A stretch of 13,033 nt of DNA from JASFEQ01 sp050122535 (GCA_050122535.1 JASFIT010000084.1:1-13033), one strand, 5' to 3'; numbered from the stretch's first letter, positions 1-8,286 are shown. The notes: generated by a model from the sequence alone, not told the origin. Translations and numbers: made by a program.

Positions 1-3000
1 TTGCAGAGAGAGGATCGTCGCCATGTACCCATGAGTCTTGATTCCTGATGTTTGCCATTTCAAAGAGATATCGGTTAAGACCGCATGCCTGAAGGGTCTC
101 TTGGAAGAGGGGTTCGTGCGTCATGGGAGAACATGCCGCCACCACAACCCTGTTCAGCCTCTCTTCCTTGATCACTTCTCTCATTGCATCCTGGGTATCC
201 TGAGCGCAGGTGAATAGATTTTGATCCACATGAACCACGTGGGGGAGTTTGGAGGCATACTCGGCCACCCCAGGGACATCGACCACACCACCAATATTGG
301 TCCCACAGTTGCAGACAAATACCCCGATCCGAGGCTCCTCACCTGCCACATCCAACTCCTTGGGGATCTCTTTGCTCCTCGCCTCGGTTCCCCGGGCCGC
401 ACTGAGATCTGTGCTTGCGGCGCAAGCCGCCGCGCTCGCTTCCATGACGGACTGGGGGATATCCTTGGGTCCCTGGAAAGCACCGCATACGTAAATGCCT
501 TCCTTAGAGGTGGCTACAGGAGAAAAAGGATCGGTTTGGCAAAACGCGCCCTCGGTTAAATCAATATCCAATTTTCTGGCCAGTTCTATCACCCCCGGCG
601 ATGACTCCATGCCCACGGAGAGGACCACCATGTCGAACTGTTCCTGATGGATGTTACCGTTCTCATCAGAATACTGAATGAGAAGATCATCGCTTCCCGG
701 TATGGGGTCTATTGTGTGCACCCTTGAACGTATAAAGCGGACCCCATGCTCTTCTCGGGCCTTATTGTAATACAGCTCAAAGTCCTTGCCATAGGTCCGC
801 ATATCCATGTAGAAGATGGCACAGTCCAGGTCATCGTCTGCGTGCTCCTTGGCAACGACAGCATCTTTTACGGCGTACATACAGCAGACTGAAGAGCAGT
901 AGGCATGGTCGCACTGGTTTATATCCCTGGAGCCAACACACTGCAACCAGGCAATTTTTTTTGGCTCTTTTTGGTCCGAGACCCGCACAAGATGCCCCAT
1001 GGTGGGACCGGAGGCTGAAAGGATCCTTTCAAATTCCAGTGAGGTGAGTACATTTTGGAGTGCGGCATAGTTGTATGTTTCAAATCTTGAGGGGTCAAAG
1101 GGTTGAAACCCGGGGGCCAAAACCATGGAACCCACCTTGAGTTGGATGGTCTCAGGCTGCTCTGCGTGGGTCTGTAAAGTCACCGCTTCAGGACCGCAGG
1201 CCTCAACACACTGGTAGCATTCGCAACAATATCCACAGTTCAGACAACGATGTGCCTCTTCCTGTCCCCCCTTTTCGTCATACCCCAGTTCCACTTCCTC
1301 GAAGTTGCCCTTTCGTTTCTCAACAGGCAACTCTGGCATCTTTGCTCTTCCCCTCTTGGGTTCATCCTCCGGAATCGGGCGGTAAAGCGGGTTTTCATTG
1401 GTAATGGGTTCCCGCCCTTCAGACAAATCCTGTCCGTCCAGGTATCGGACAATGGATTCAGCCGCCTCTCGGCCTCCAGCAATGGCACCAATGGCCACCC
1501 AGGGTCCGGTTTGCAGATCTCCACCTGCAAAGACACCCTCGCGACTGGTGGCATACGTGATAGGATCCACCTCAATGGTTCCCCAGCGGGAGAAGTCCAG
1601 CCCTACTGTATCCTCAAATGCGGCAAGATCTGGCCTCTGGCCGATGGCCGGAATGAGTTGATCGATCTCTATCTCATACTCGCTCCCCGGGATGGGAATG
1701 GGCCTTTTCCTGCCGGATGAATCAGGCTCCCCCAGCTCCATCCGGATGCAGCGTAGGCCCACCACTTCGCCGTCTTGGACGAGCACCTCCTGGGGAGCAG
1801 CGAGGTAGGAGATCTTAACACCTTCTGTTTCAGCGGCCTGAATCTCCTCCTCCCAAGCAGGCATCTCCGCGCGGGTTCTTCGGTAGATGATGTTGATCTC
1901 CTCCGCGCCTAGCCGCACAGCGGATCGGGCCACATCAATAGCCACATTGCCGCCACCAATGATGGCCACTTTATTCCCCACAGCAGTCTTGCCGGTCAGG
2001 TTTACCTCTCTCAACAAATCTACACCCTGGCGAACGCCCTTTGCTTTCTCACCGGGTACACCCATATCAATGCCCGTGTGAGCCCCGGTAGCCAGATAGA
2101 TGGCCTTAAACCCCTGTTCAAAAAGATTATGAATGGTCAATTCTGGACCCAAAGGTGTATTGGTTTTGATCTCCACACCCAGATTCGTGATGAGCTCGAT
2201 CTCCTGATCCAGGACCCTTCGGGGGAGGCGGTGCTCGGGAATGCCGACGCGCAACATACCACCCGCTTGAGGAAGGGCTTCGAAAATGGTGGAAAGAACC
2301 CCTTTGCGGGCCAAATGATAGGCAGCCGAAAGCCCTGCTGGGCCAGAGCCAACGATGGCAACCGTCTCCTCCCTCCGTGGCAGGCACGCGATCTCAATGT
2401 CGCGCGGATCAAATTGATCGGCTGCAAGGCGTTTGAGATCCCGGATGGCCACCGGATCATCCACCTCGCATCGGCGGCAGGCGTCCTCGCAACCGTGGGG
2501 GCAAATCCTCCCAAGGACGCCGGGCAAGGGGAGATCTTCCATGATAATGTGGAGGGCCTCTTTGTATTTACCCTGGCCAACCATCTGCACATACGCCTGC
2601 ACGTTGAGGCCTGCTGGGCAGGCTAAACGGCAGGGGGCCTTGTCTGCCTTCTGGATGGCAAACGCACCCGGAATGGCCTGCGCATACTTCTTATATGTGG
2701 CCCGTCTCGTGACCAGCCCCTGGTCGTACTCGCTAGGCAATACCACGGGACATGCAGCCACACAGTCGCCACATGCCGTACATTTGCCAACATCAATGTA
2801 ACGAGGGGTTTTGCGGATGGTGACGGTGAAATTCCCTTTGAATCCCTCAATCTTCTCCACCTCCGCACAGGTGATCAGATCGATATTCAGATGCCGGCCG
2901 ACCTCGACCAGTTTGGGAGAGATAATTCACATGGCACAGTCGTTGGTGGGGAAGGTCTTGTCCAGCTCACTCATGACACCGCCAATGGCGGAGGACTTTT

Positions 3001-3118
3001 CCACCAATTTCACCAGGTATCCGGAATCCGCCAAATCCAGGGCGGCCTGCATTCCGGCGATTCCTCCGCCGACCACCATTACCGAGCCTGATAAATTATT
3101 CGTTGGATTCTCAACCAT
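1..3118 (-). CDS. hdrA: HdrA-type flavoprotein with internal GltD-like module; selenocysteine at residue 64 (3' end outside window)
   Basis: Flavin/iron-sulfur electron-transfer subunit of the heterodisulfide reductase HdrA family, probably a cytoplasmic hub of a flavin-based bifurcating complex. I read the frame triplet by triplet: from ATG at 3118 it is open to the left edge (about 1039 codons) except for one TGA at codon 64. Domains: FAD Rossmann motif GGGIAG (17-22); C61-A-M-U64; a [4Fe-4S] motif C113/C116/C119/C123; a GltD-like (glutamate synthase small subunit) section with C163/C167, C206/C210/C214/C217, dinucleotide motifs GSGPAG (257-262) and GGGNVA (388-393); a cluster of seven cysteines at 625-641; the resumed HdrA flavin part with C727, C736, C741, C745 and C746; then a second HdrA-like start with CNC at 936-938. 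The start has an AAGGGA Shine-Dalgarno-like stretch about 8 nt upstream. It follows the second MetF paralogue by 199 bp. The C-terminal part is strikingly like the other HdrA of this window. The bifurcation role and NAD(P)H as donor are inferred. Confidence 0.92.
2894..2911 (-). promoter_or_regulatory. Candidate bacterial SECIS hairpin of hdrA
   Basis: Just 3' of the UGA the transcript can form a 7-bp stem, CTGGTCG with CGGCCGG (two G-U wobbles), closed by the tetraloop AGGU. The loop begins 23 nt after the UGA. Bacterial SECIS elements are short hairpins lying within the coding sequence a little over a dozen to a few tens of nt downstream of the UGA, with a GU in the apical loop; the E. coli fdhF loop is AGGUCU. 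The hairpin is seen directly; its binding by SelB is inferred. Confidence 0.75.
2927..2929 (-). other. In-frame UGA recoded as selenocysteine (residue 64 of HdrA)
   Basis: The TGA sits in the context D-C-A-M-U-I-I-S-P-K. HdrA proteins carry a conserved cysteine here (family motif D-C-x-x-C followed by hydrophobics and P-K), and HdrA is an established selenoprotein in Methanococcus and in some deltaproteobacteria. The frame is uninterrupted HdrA sequence on both sides, so neither a frameshift nor decay is needed to explain it. The result is a CxxU pair (C61, U64) near the flavin domain. Confidence 0.9.
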
Positions 3119-3154
3119 TACATAGTCCCTTTCTACTAGAGCTTTGCCTCACAC

Positions 3155-3261
3155 TCGCGAGAAGTCGCGATGCTGGATACTCGATACTAGATGCTAGAAG
3201 AGGGCATTGACAAGATCCCATTTCAAACATATCCAGAATCCAGAATCCAGTATCTGGCATC
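3155..3261. repeat. Intergenic inverted-repeat tract between the metF paralogue and hdrA
   Basis: The 199-bp gap 3119-3317 holds no gene. It contains a perfect hairpin TCGCGA-GAAG-TCGCGA (3155-3170). It also has two blocks of degenerate GATGCTGGATACT-like units in opposite orientation: 3169-3181 can pair with 3249-3261 over 13 positions, with two G-U wobbles. The right block also carries tandem CCAGAAT copies (3233-3248). No T-run follows on the minus strand, so it does not look like an intrinsic terminator. It resembles a dispersed intergenic repeat; dispersal cannot be tested here. Confidence 0.6.
3184..3213 (-). promoter_or_regulatory. Candidate sigma70-type promoter upstream of hdrA
   Basis: On the minus strand TTGTCA (3213-3208) and TAGTAT (3189-3184) are separated by 18 nt, matching the -35 and -10 consensus at five and four of six positions. 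A start site would lie about 55-60 nt before the hdrA ATG. It overlaps degenerate repeat sequence, so it may be chance; read-through from the upstream metF paralogue is the alternative. Confidence 0.3.
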
Positions 3262-3317
3262 AGAAACCTGGGGCATCGTGCGGCAACGGACGAATAACAA
3301 CGATCATAACACTATGG

Positions 3318-4193
3318 TTATAATTTGGCTTCATCCAGAATCTGTGGGAGCCTATCTTCCCAGCCCGCCGTAGAGATCAAAACGCCTGCCATTCCCATCT
3401 CCTTGACGCGGGTTATGATTTCGGCCGAAATCCTGATGCACTCCCTCTCCTTATCAGAGGCCTTCTGGATCCCCCTGATCATTTCAGGCGGAATAGAGAT
3501 CCCTTTAATATTTCGATCGATATAACGGGCCATGCCTGCGGATTTCAAGAGCAGGATCGTGGGGATTACACCCACCTTGGTGGTATCAACCCGTTTGATA
3601 AACTGCTGAAAACGGCGAAGGTCAAAGATGGGATTTGTGACAACGTACTCCACGCCAAAATCGATTTTTTGATTTAGGTTCTCCAGCTCTATGTCCAAGA
3701 GACCTCCCGGTGCACCCGCGTCTATTGTGGAGCCAAGACAGAAGGTTGGCGACCCTCGCAATTCAATGCCTGCCAGGTCTTTCCCTCCCTGAATCTGTTG
3801 AACGGCCTGCAACAGTTCCAGGAGATCCAGATCATTTACCGTCCTTGCCTGAGGATGATCTCCGAATCTTATATCTTCACCGCTCACGGCCATAATATTC
3901 TTTATCCCCAGTGCCCCGGCTGCCAACAGATCGGCCTGTAGGGCCAAGCGGTTTCTATCTCGGCAACAGAGTTGAAAAACGGTCTCGATGCCCTCTTTTT
4001 GAAAAAAGGCGCATCCGCCTAGAGAACTGGCCTTCAAGACAGCATTGGCCATTTCAGGGACGAGGATGGCATCTAAACGACCTCTTGCAAGATTGGCACT
4101 CTTGAGGAGAGGGGAGAAATCGGTTCCTTTAGGTGGCTCAAATTCGCCCAAAACAACAAACTTTCCCGATTCAATTCTTTCCTGTAACGCCAT
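3318..4193 (-). CDS. Divergent methylenetetrahydrofolate reductase (MetF) paralogue
   Basis: A 291-residue protein of the MetF TIM-barrel family (FAD-dependent methylene-THF reductase), close to the usual length of about 290-310. Recognisable are G-E-F-E-P-P-K-G near the N-terminus (E17 at the place of the catalytic glutamate), the flavin-region signature C-R-D-R-N-R-L-A-L-Q-A-D-L-L, and a final barrel segment like that of the second MetF in this window. It differs at two family landmarks: S-G-E-D replaces S-G-D after the flavin strand (region of E. coli Asp120), and T-N-P-I-F replaces T-Q-x-x-x (region of E. coli Gln183, folate binding). GGAGGT lies 6 nt before the ATG at 4193, a strong ribosome-binding site. 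It precedes the selenocysteine hdrA. It may use a different folate or pterin, or serve as a dedicated HdrA partner; that is inference. No MetV-like gene is beside it. Confidence 0.88.
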   Translation of the reverse strand: MALQERIESGKFVVLGEFEPPKGTDFSPLLKSANLARGRLDAILVPEMANAVLKASSLGGCAFFQKEGIETVFQLCCRDRNRLALQADLLAAGALGIKNIMAVSGEDIRFGDHPQARTVNDLDLLELLQAVQQIQGGKDLAGIELRGSPTFCLGSTIDAGAPGGLLDIELENLNQKIDFGVEYVVTNPIFDLRRFQQFIKRVDTTKVGVIPTILLLKSAGMARYIDRNIKGISIPPEMIRGIQKASDKERECIRISAEIITRVKEMGMAGVLISTAGWEDRLPQILDEAKL

Positions 4194-4304
4194 TTCATTA
4201 CCTCCAGCAAGGATAAGGAGCGAAAAGCAAGTGGTTCAAGCTAATACTTCAAATGCGTCTATTTGGCAATATTTTATCTTCCCTAAAGGAATTTGAAATA
4301 ACCG

Positions 4305-4370
4305 TCAATGCCCAACACCAGCTTCCCTCTGAAGGGGAGGGGACTATAAAGGGATTTGCATGGGCATTGA
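4305..4370. repeat. Nested inverted repeats in the leader of the metF paralogue
   Basis: The 297-bp gap 4194-4490 holds no gene I can support. It contains a perfect 10-bp inverted repeat, TCAATGCCCA at 4305-4314 and TGGGCATTGA at 4361-4370. Inside it is a second hairpin: CTTCCC (4322-4327) pairs with GGGGAG (4334-4339) around a six-base loop. In transcription direction the structure ends about 110 nt before the ATG. There is no T-run after it, so it is not a simple terminator. A structured leader or an operator pair are possible; the function is unknown. Confidence 0.55.
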
Positions 4371-4490
4371 GCGCTGCCTATGCCTTACGAGTACAGAATA
4401 TGTTCTATTTGTCCCTCCGTTGGTGGGGCCAGTTAGCAGAGGGCTAGAATGAGATATGGGAGCTCGTATATAACAAAGGCATCCATATCT

Positions 4491-5981
4491 TCAAGGGTTT
4501 TTCCCAGCTTGTTTGATAACAGGCAACAAGATTCTGAATGTGGTGCCTTTGTTTGGAACGCTTTCCACGTCAATGGTGCCATGATGGCTCTCCACAACAC
4601 CTCTCACAATGGAAAGGCCCAAACCTGTGCCCATAACCTGCCGGGTCTTGGCATGCTTCACCCGATAGAATTTGTCAAAGATCTTAGGGAGTTCCTCAGG
4701 ATCGATGCCCACGCCTGTGTCACTCACCTTGATCTCCATGTATTCCCCAAGCCCCTCAGCTGTAACGGTTACCTGGCCACCATCAGGCGAATAATTAATG
4801 GCGTTGGTGATGAGGTTGTTGAAGATTTCCTCGATACTTTTGGGATCAACGTGCATTGGACGCATATTCTGACATGAACAGGCAAGGGCGACGCCCTGTT
4901 CTTGTGCCCTCGGCTCCATTAAGGAGAGCGTATCCTTAATCACCTGTTCGATATCAGTGGGTATTTGGCGTTGAATGTGTTTGCCCGCTTCAATTTTGGC
5001 TATGTCAAGGAGATCATTGATCAACTCGAGGAGTTGGTCTATCTTTCTTACCCCTTTTCTTAGGAAATCCTGCTGTTTTTCCTGAAGAGGTCCAGCAAGT
5101 CCCTCCAGGAGAACATTGTCCTGCTGCCTGATGGAGACCAGGGGGCTTCGGAGTTCGTGGGCCACCATATTCACAAAGTCTGATTTCATTTCATCAAGCT
5201 GTTTGAACGCGCTGATGTCCTGGAGCACTGTAACCGTCCCCACCACGCCGTCATCCGGTCCTAGAGCTGGCGCGGAAATGGCTCTAAGGACCTTCTTCCC
5301 CGCCTCAATCTCTTGGGATATGAATTCGTTTTTTGAGGATTCATCCGTTTGGATCTGTTTCAGGGTGGCTATAAGGGAATCATCATTAATGATTTGGTTA
5401 ACAGATATGGGATTCTCCACCTCCTCAGATATCTCAAGCAATGTCATGAGGGCGGGGTTGTGGAGGACCACCTCAAGATTGCGGTTGGTCACCATAACCC
5501 CGTTGGCCATGCAGTTAATGATGGTCTTCAGCCGGCTCTTTTCCAGATTAAGGTCGTACAGATTCCTCAGCTTTTCTTCTTCGTAGAGGCGGGCCTTCTC
5601 TTCCAGTGTTCGCTTTTCAGCGGCCCTGTTGATGGTCAGGAGGAACTGATCAATTTGAAAGGGTTTGGTGATGAAATCATAGGCCCCCTGTTTCATGCAC
5701 TCCACAGCCGTGTCAACAGTCCCGTGACCCGTGATAATGATCACGGGGATCTCTGGGTATTGGGCACGGGTCTTCTCAAGGACTTCCTCTCCGCTCATGA
5801 CAGGCATTTTCAAGTCTAGGAGGATAATATCTACAGCATTCTTACCGAGGAGATCCATGGCCACCTGTCCGTTTTCTGCAGTCAATACTTCATACCCTCT
5901 GCCCGTCAGAACGCGATGGCACCCATCCCTGACCACCTTTTCATCATCCACGACCAGAATCTTCGTTTTCTTCTCTGTCAT
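4491..5981 (-). CDS. Response regulator-PAS-histidine kinase hybrid
   Basis: A 496-residue cytoplasmic signalling protein. The receiver domain (about 5-120) has the acidic pair D12/D13, phospho-acceptor D56, T84 and K106. A coiled linker (about 122-150) and a PAS domain (about 150-260) follow. The HisKA domain carries the phosphorylatable H275 in V-A-H-E-L-R-S-P. The ATPase domain has N393 in the N box, D-T-G-V-G-I (421-426) and G-T-G-L-G-L (451-456). No membrane segment or DNA-binding domain is visible. Its ATG overlaps the stop of the upstream sensor kinase as ATGA, which points to translational coupling and co-function: the upstream kinase probably phosphorylates D56 and so modulates this kinase. 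The final output regulator is not in the window. The stop at 4491-4493 is TGA, with no sign of read-through. Confidence 0.92.
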   Translation of the reverse strand: MTEKKTKILVVDDEKVVRDGCHRVLTGRGYEVLTAENGQVAMDLLGKNAVDIILLDLKMPVMSGEEVLEKTRAQYPEIPVIIITGHGTVDTAVECMKQGAYDFITKPFQIDQFLLTINRAAEKRTLEEKARLYEEEKLRNLYDLNLEKSRLKTIINCMANGVMVTNRNLEVVLHNPALMTLLEISEEVENPISVNQIINDDSLIATLKQIQTDESSKNEFISQEIEAGKKVLRAISAPALGPDDGVVGTVTVLQDISAFKQLDEMKSDFVNMVAHELRSPLVSIRQQDNVLLEGLAGPLQEKQQDFLRKGVRKIDQLLELINDLLDIAKIEAGKHIQRQIPTDIEQVIKDTLSLMEPRAQEQGVALACSCQNMRPMHVDPKSIEEIFNNLITNAINYSPDGGQVTVTAEGLGEYMEIKVSDTGVGIDPEELPKIFDKFYRVKHAKTRQVMGTGLGLSIVRGVVESHHGTIDVESVPNKGTTFRILLPVIKQAGKNP

Positions 5982-7960
5982 TTATCCAATCCCACAAAAA
6001 GGGGCTCTTCCTCAGGCTCCTCCACAAATCCCATGGGCAGCTCGATGATGAAGGTGGTCCCTCCCTCGGGAGGGCATTCGATCCTAACATCGCCGCCATG
6101 GAGCTTGACAATATTTTTCGTGATGGTTAGGCCAAGCCCTGTCCCTTGTCCAGCGGGCTTGGTTGTAAAGAAGATCTCAAAAATTTTCTCCCTCAGAGCC
6201 TCTGGTATTCCTGGCCCGGTATCGGAAACCTTTACAATGAACTGGTTTTGGCCGGCATCAAATCGAGCCTGGATATCCAAGTGACCTTTCCCTTCCATGG
6301 CATCGGCCGCATTGATGAAGAGGTTGGTAAAGACCTGCTGAAGCTGTCCCATATCCCCTACGATAGCAGGCAGATTTTGGGGCACATTTTTTGTGACGGA
6401 TATGTCCTGAAAGAAGGCCTGATTGATCAACAGGTTCAGGGTCTTGCTAAGCAACTCCTCCAAGCTGAAAGAGGATATCTTCCCCACGGATTGCCGGCTG
6501 AACTCCAACAATTCGGACACAATATTTTTGCACCTCAAAGTTTGATCAATAATCTCCTTTATATCCTTCGAACGCGCCGGGTCCTTTTTCAAGCTTTCCT
6601 TGAGGAGCTCGGCATAGATCAGAATGCCTGAGAGGGGGTTATTTATTTCGTGGGCCACGCCAGCGGCCATTTTGCCTATGGAGGCAATTCTTTCCGATTC
6701 CACCAGTTGCAGATGGGCCTCCTCCAGGTCCTTGCGCATTTGCAGGACCTCCCTCATGTCCGTAAAGACACCCACGCTCCCGATCTCCTTTCCATCAACG
6801 GTGATGAGGGAGGCCGATAGGGTTACGGGAATCTCTTCACCATCCTTTGTGGTGACAGTCATGCTTGTGGGGTTCAATTGCCCTACAGGACCGTGCCGGT
6901 CACTTCGCATCTTCCGCATGTTTTCTTTAGCCACCTCCATGTCATAGAAAGTGCTCAAGTGACCTCTGTTCATAATGTCATCAGCAGAATGTCCCGTCAG
7001 CCTTTCCATTCCTTCATTGAAAATGAGGACATTGCCTTTGGTGTCCACGACCACGATGCCGTCCACCGTGCTCTGGATCACGTTCCTGAAAAAGGTGTTG
7101 GATTTTTCCAGCTCTCGCTCAAGCTTGATCCTCTCAGTCACATCCCTTGAGGCCTCCAGAATCTGTACCACCTCACCCTGTTCATCATAAATGGGGGCAA
7201 CCGTGATCACATCAAAATGCGTCTCGCCCTTTTCATCCACGTGTTCGTTATATGTGCTGATGAGTTTCTTCTCTTTAATCTCATCCAGGTGACTTTTTAT
7301 GTAGCAAACCTTGCCCAGGGCATCGCACGGCTGATCTAATCCATACCTCACCATGAAACAGGGCCGCCCTATAACCTTCTGAGGTGTCAGATTGAATTCC
7401 GTCAAGAAAGTCTGATTCACGGTATCCACAGTCATATCCATATTGACCACCATGACTCTGTAAGGCATGGAATCCAATATGAGCTGCGTATGTTTTTTTT
7501 CTTTTTCTTGGTATGCTTCTCGGTCTTTTTCCAGTTCGGTCTTTTCCATCTCGGTCTGGATGAGATCCCAAAGCAGTCTCGCAGCCCTGTGGTCCATGAG
7601 TGAGACCCCCGCGGGTTTAGTCCGCAAGATTTCATCTCTGACCTTTTCTGATCCTGTTAACTCTATGAGGAGATTCAGCTCTTCAAGGGTGAAAAGCTCT
7701 TGGACGTGTATGGTGGTGAAAAGGCCCAAGTCCTTTGCATAAAGAATCCCCGGCGCCTCAGAATTCCTATCCGAGACACCCAGTATCCTCATCCTTAGCC
7801 TTGATAGTCTTTCCTCATCAAGGACCTTGAGGAGGTTGTGGCAGGCCTTCCCTCCGCCCACAATGGCCACATTCAGGGGGACTTCGGCCTGTTTGCCGCG
7901 TATGATCTGAATGGATTGGCTCGTTTTCTCAGATGCAGACATCAAAGGCACCTTGTTCAT
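5978..7960 (-). CDS. PAS sensor histidine kinase with N-terminal dinucleotide-fold-like domain
   Basis: A 660-residue kinase without membrane segments. Residues about 30-130 look like a Rossmann-type domain: the strand N-V-A-I-V is followed by a glycine turn G35-G36-G37, then I-L-G-V-S-D at the second strand, resembling an NAD(P)-binding fold. A coiled linker (about 136-158) leads to a first PAS (about 160-275) with cysteines C201, C212 and C219. A second PAS spans about 285-405. HisKA follows with H437 in G-V-A-H-E-I-N-N-P, then the ATPase domain with N550, D-T-G-P-G-I (580-585) and G-T-G-L-G-L (606-611). The ATG at 7960 has a poorly spaced GAGAG; an in-frame ATG at 7942 has AAGGTG six bases upstream and could be the true start. 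It is flanked by redox-enzyme operons, so sensing of NAD(P)(H) or redox state is a reasonable inference. Ligand binding is unproven. Confidence 0.92.
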   Translation of the reverse strand: MNKVPLMSASEKTSQSIQIIRGKQAEVPLNVAIVGGGKACHNLLKVLDEERLSRLRMRILGVSDRNSEAPGILYAKDLGLFTTIHVQELFTLEELNLLIELTGSEKVRDEILRTKPAGVSLMDHRAARLLWDLIQTEMEKTELEKDREAYQEKEKKHTQLILDSMPYRVMVVNMDMTVDTVNQTFLTEFNLTPQKVIGRPCFMVRYGLDQPCDALGKVCYIKSHLDEIKEKKLISTYNEHVDEKGETHFDVITVAPIYDEQGEVVQILEASRDVTERIKLERELEKSNTFFRNVIQSTVDGIVVVDTKGNVLIFNEGMERLTGHSADDIMNRGHLSTFYDMEVAKENMRKMRSDRHGPVGQLNPTSMTVTTKDGEEIPVTLSASLITVDGKEIGSVGVFTDMREVLQMRKDLEEAHLQLVESERIASIGKMAAGVAHEINNPLSGILIYAELLKESLKKDPARSKDIKEIIDQTLRCKNIVSELLEFSRQSVGKISSFSLEELLSKTLNLLINQAFFQDISVTKNVPQNLPAIVGDMGQLQQVFTNLFINAADAMEGKGHLDIQARFDAGQNQFIVKVSDTGPGIPEALREKIFEIFFTTKPAGQGTGLGLTITKNIVKLHGGDVRIECPPEGGTTFIIELPMGFVEEPEEEPLFVGLDK

Positions 7961-7984
7961 CTCTCTTATCTGTAAGGATGTTTT

Positions 7985-8275
7985 TTACTTTCCTTTCAAC
8001 CGAACAGAGACCTTTCGTTCGAGATCCTTGATGATACGCTTCAAGGCAGGGCTTTCTTGAATAGGGCCCGAATTGTTCCATCCTTTGAACAGCGCTTGGT
8101 CTTTTTTTTCCCTAAACTGATCAAGCGTGGAAGCCATAGACTCCCACAGGAATAACTTCTGAAGGATATGACGCTCCGGAGCCGTTAGATCGATCTCCGT
8201 GTCATATGATTTTCCATCTTCAGTGGTAATAATCACGAGGATACTGCTTGAGGAACCTTTTGAAATTAATATCAA
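7985..8275 (-). CDS. Small conserved-looking protein, function unknown
   Basis: A 96-residue ORF lying 24 bp upstream of the sensor kinase on the same strand. I do not recognise the family. The N-terminal third looks like a beta hairpin (I-L-V-I-I-T-T-E-D-G then a T-E-I-D-L strand); the rest is charged and helical, with a W-N-N-S-G segment in the middle and a basic C-terminus. The only start compatible with the full frame is TTG at 8275, because an in-frame TAA lies 12 nt upstream (8287-8289); no clear Shine-Dalgarno precedes it. GTG at 8236 is an alternative start. Soluble, with no signal peptide or cysteines. Its position suggests co-transcription with the kinase pair. Confidence 0.6.
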   Translation of the reverse strand: MILISKGSSSSILVIITTEDGKSYDTEIDLTAPERHILQKLFLWESMASTLDQFREKKDQALFKGWNNSGPIQESPALKRIIKDLERKVSVRLKGK

Positions 8276-8286
8276 TCTGGTGGTAT

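Noticed and set aside
2078..2626. 182-codon plus-strand ORF, and many other plus-strand ORFs opposite hdrA
   Set aside because: They lie antisense to a well-supported hdrA frame and show no recognisable domains; they are shadows caused by the GC-rich codon pattern.
2927..3118. Stand-alone 63-residue minus-strand ORF ending at the TGA
   Set aside because: It is the N-terminus of HdrA; the same frame continues through the TGA as HdrA sequence at a conserved cysteine position.
1..3118. hdrA as a pseudogene with a nonsense mutation
   Set aside because: A single TGA at the conserved Cys/Sec position, followed by a SECIS-like hairpin and an undamaged frame, is better explained by selenocysteine; a second gene in the window shows the same pattern.
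4449..4877. 142-codon plus-strand ORF antisense to the end of the hybrid kinase
   Set aside because: It overlaps the conserved ATPase domain on the other strand and has no recognisable motif.
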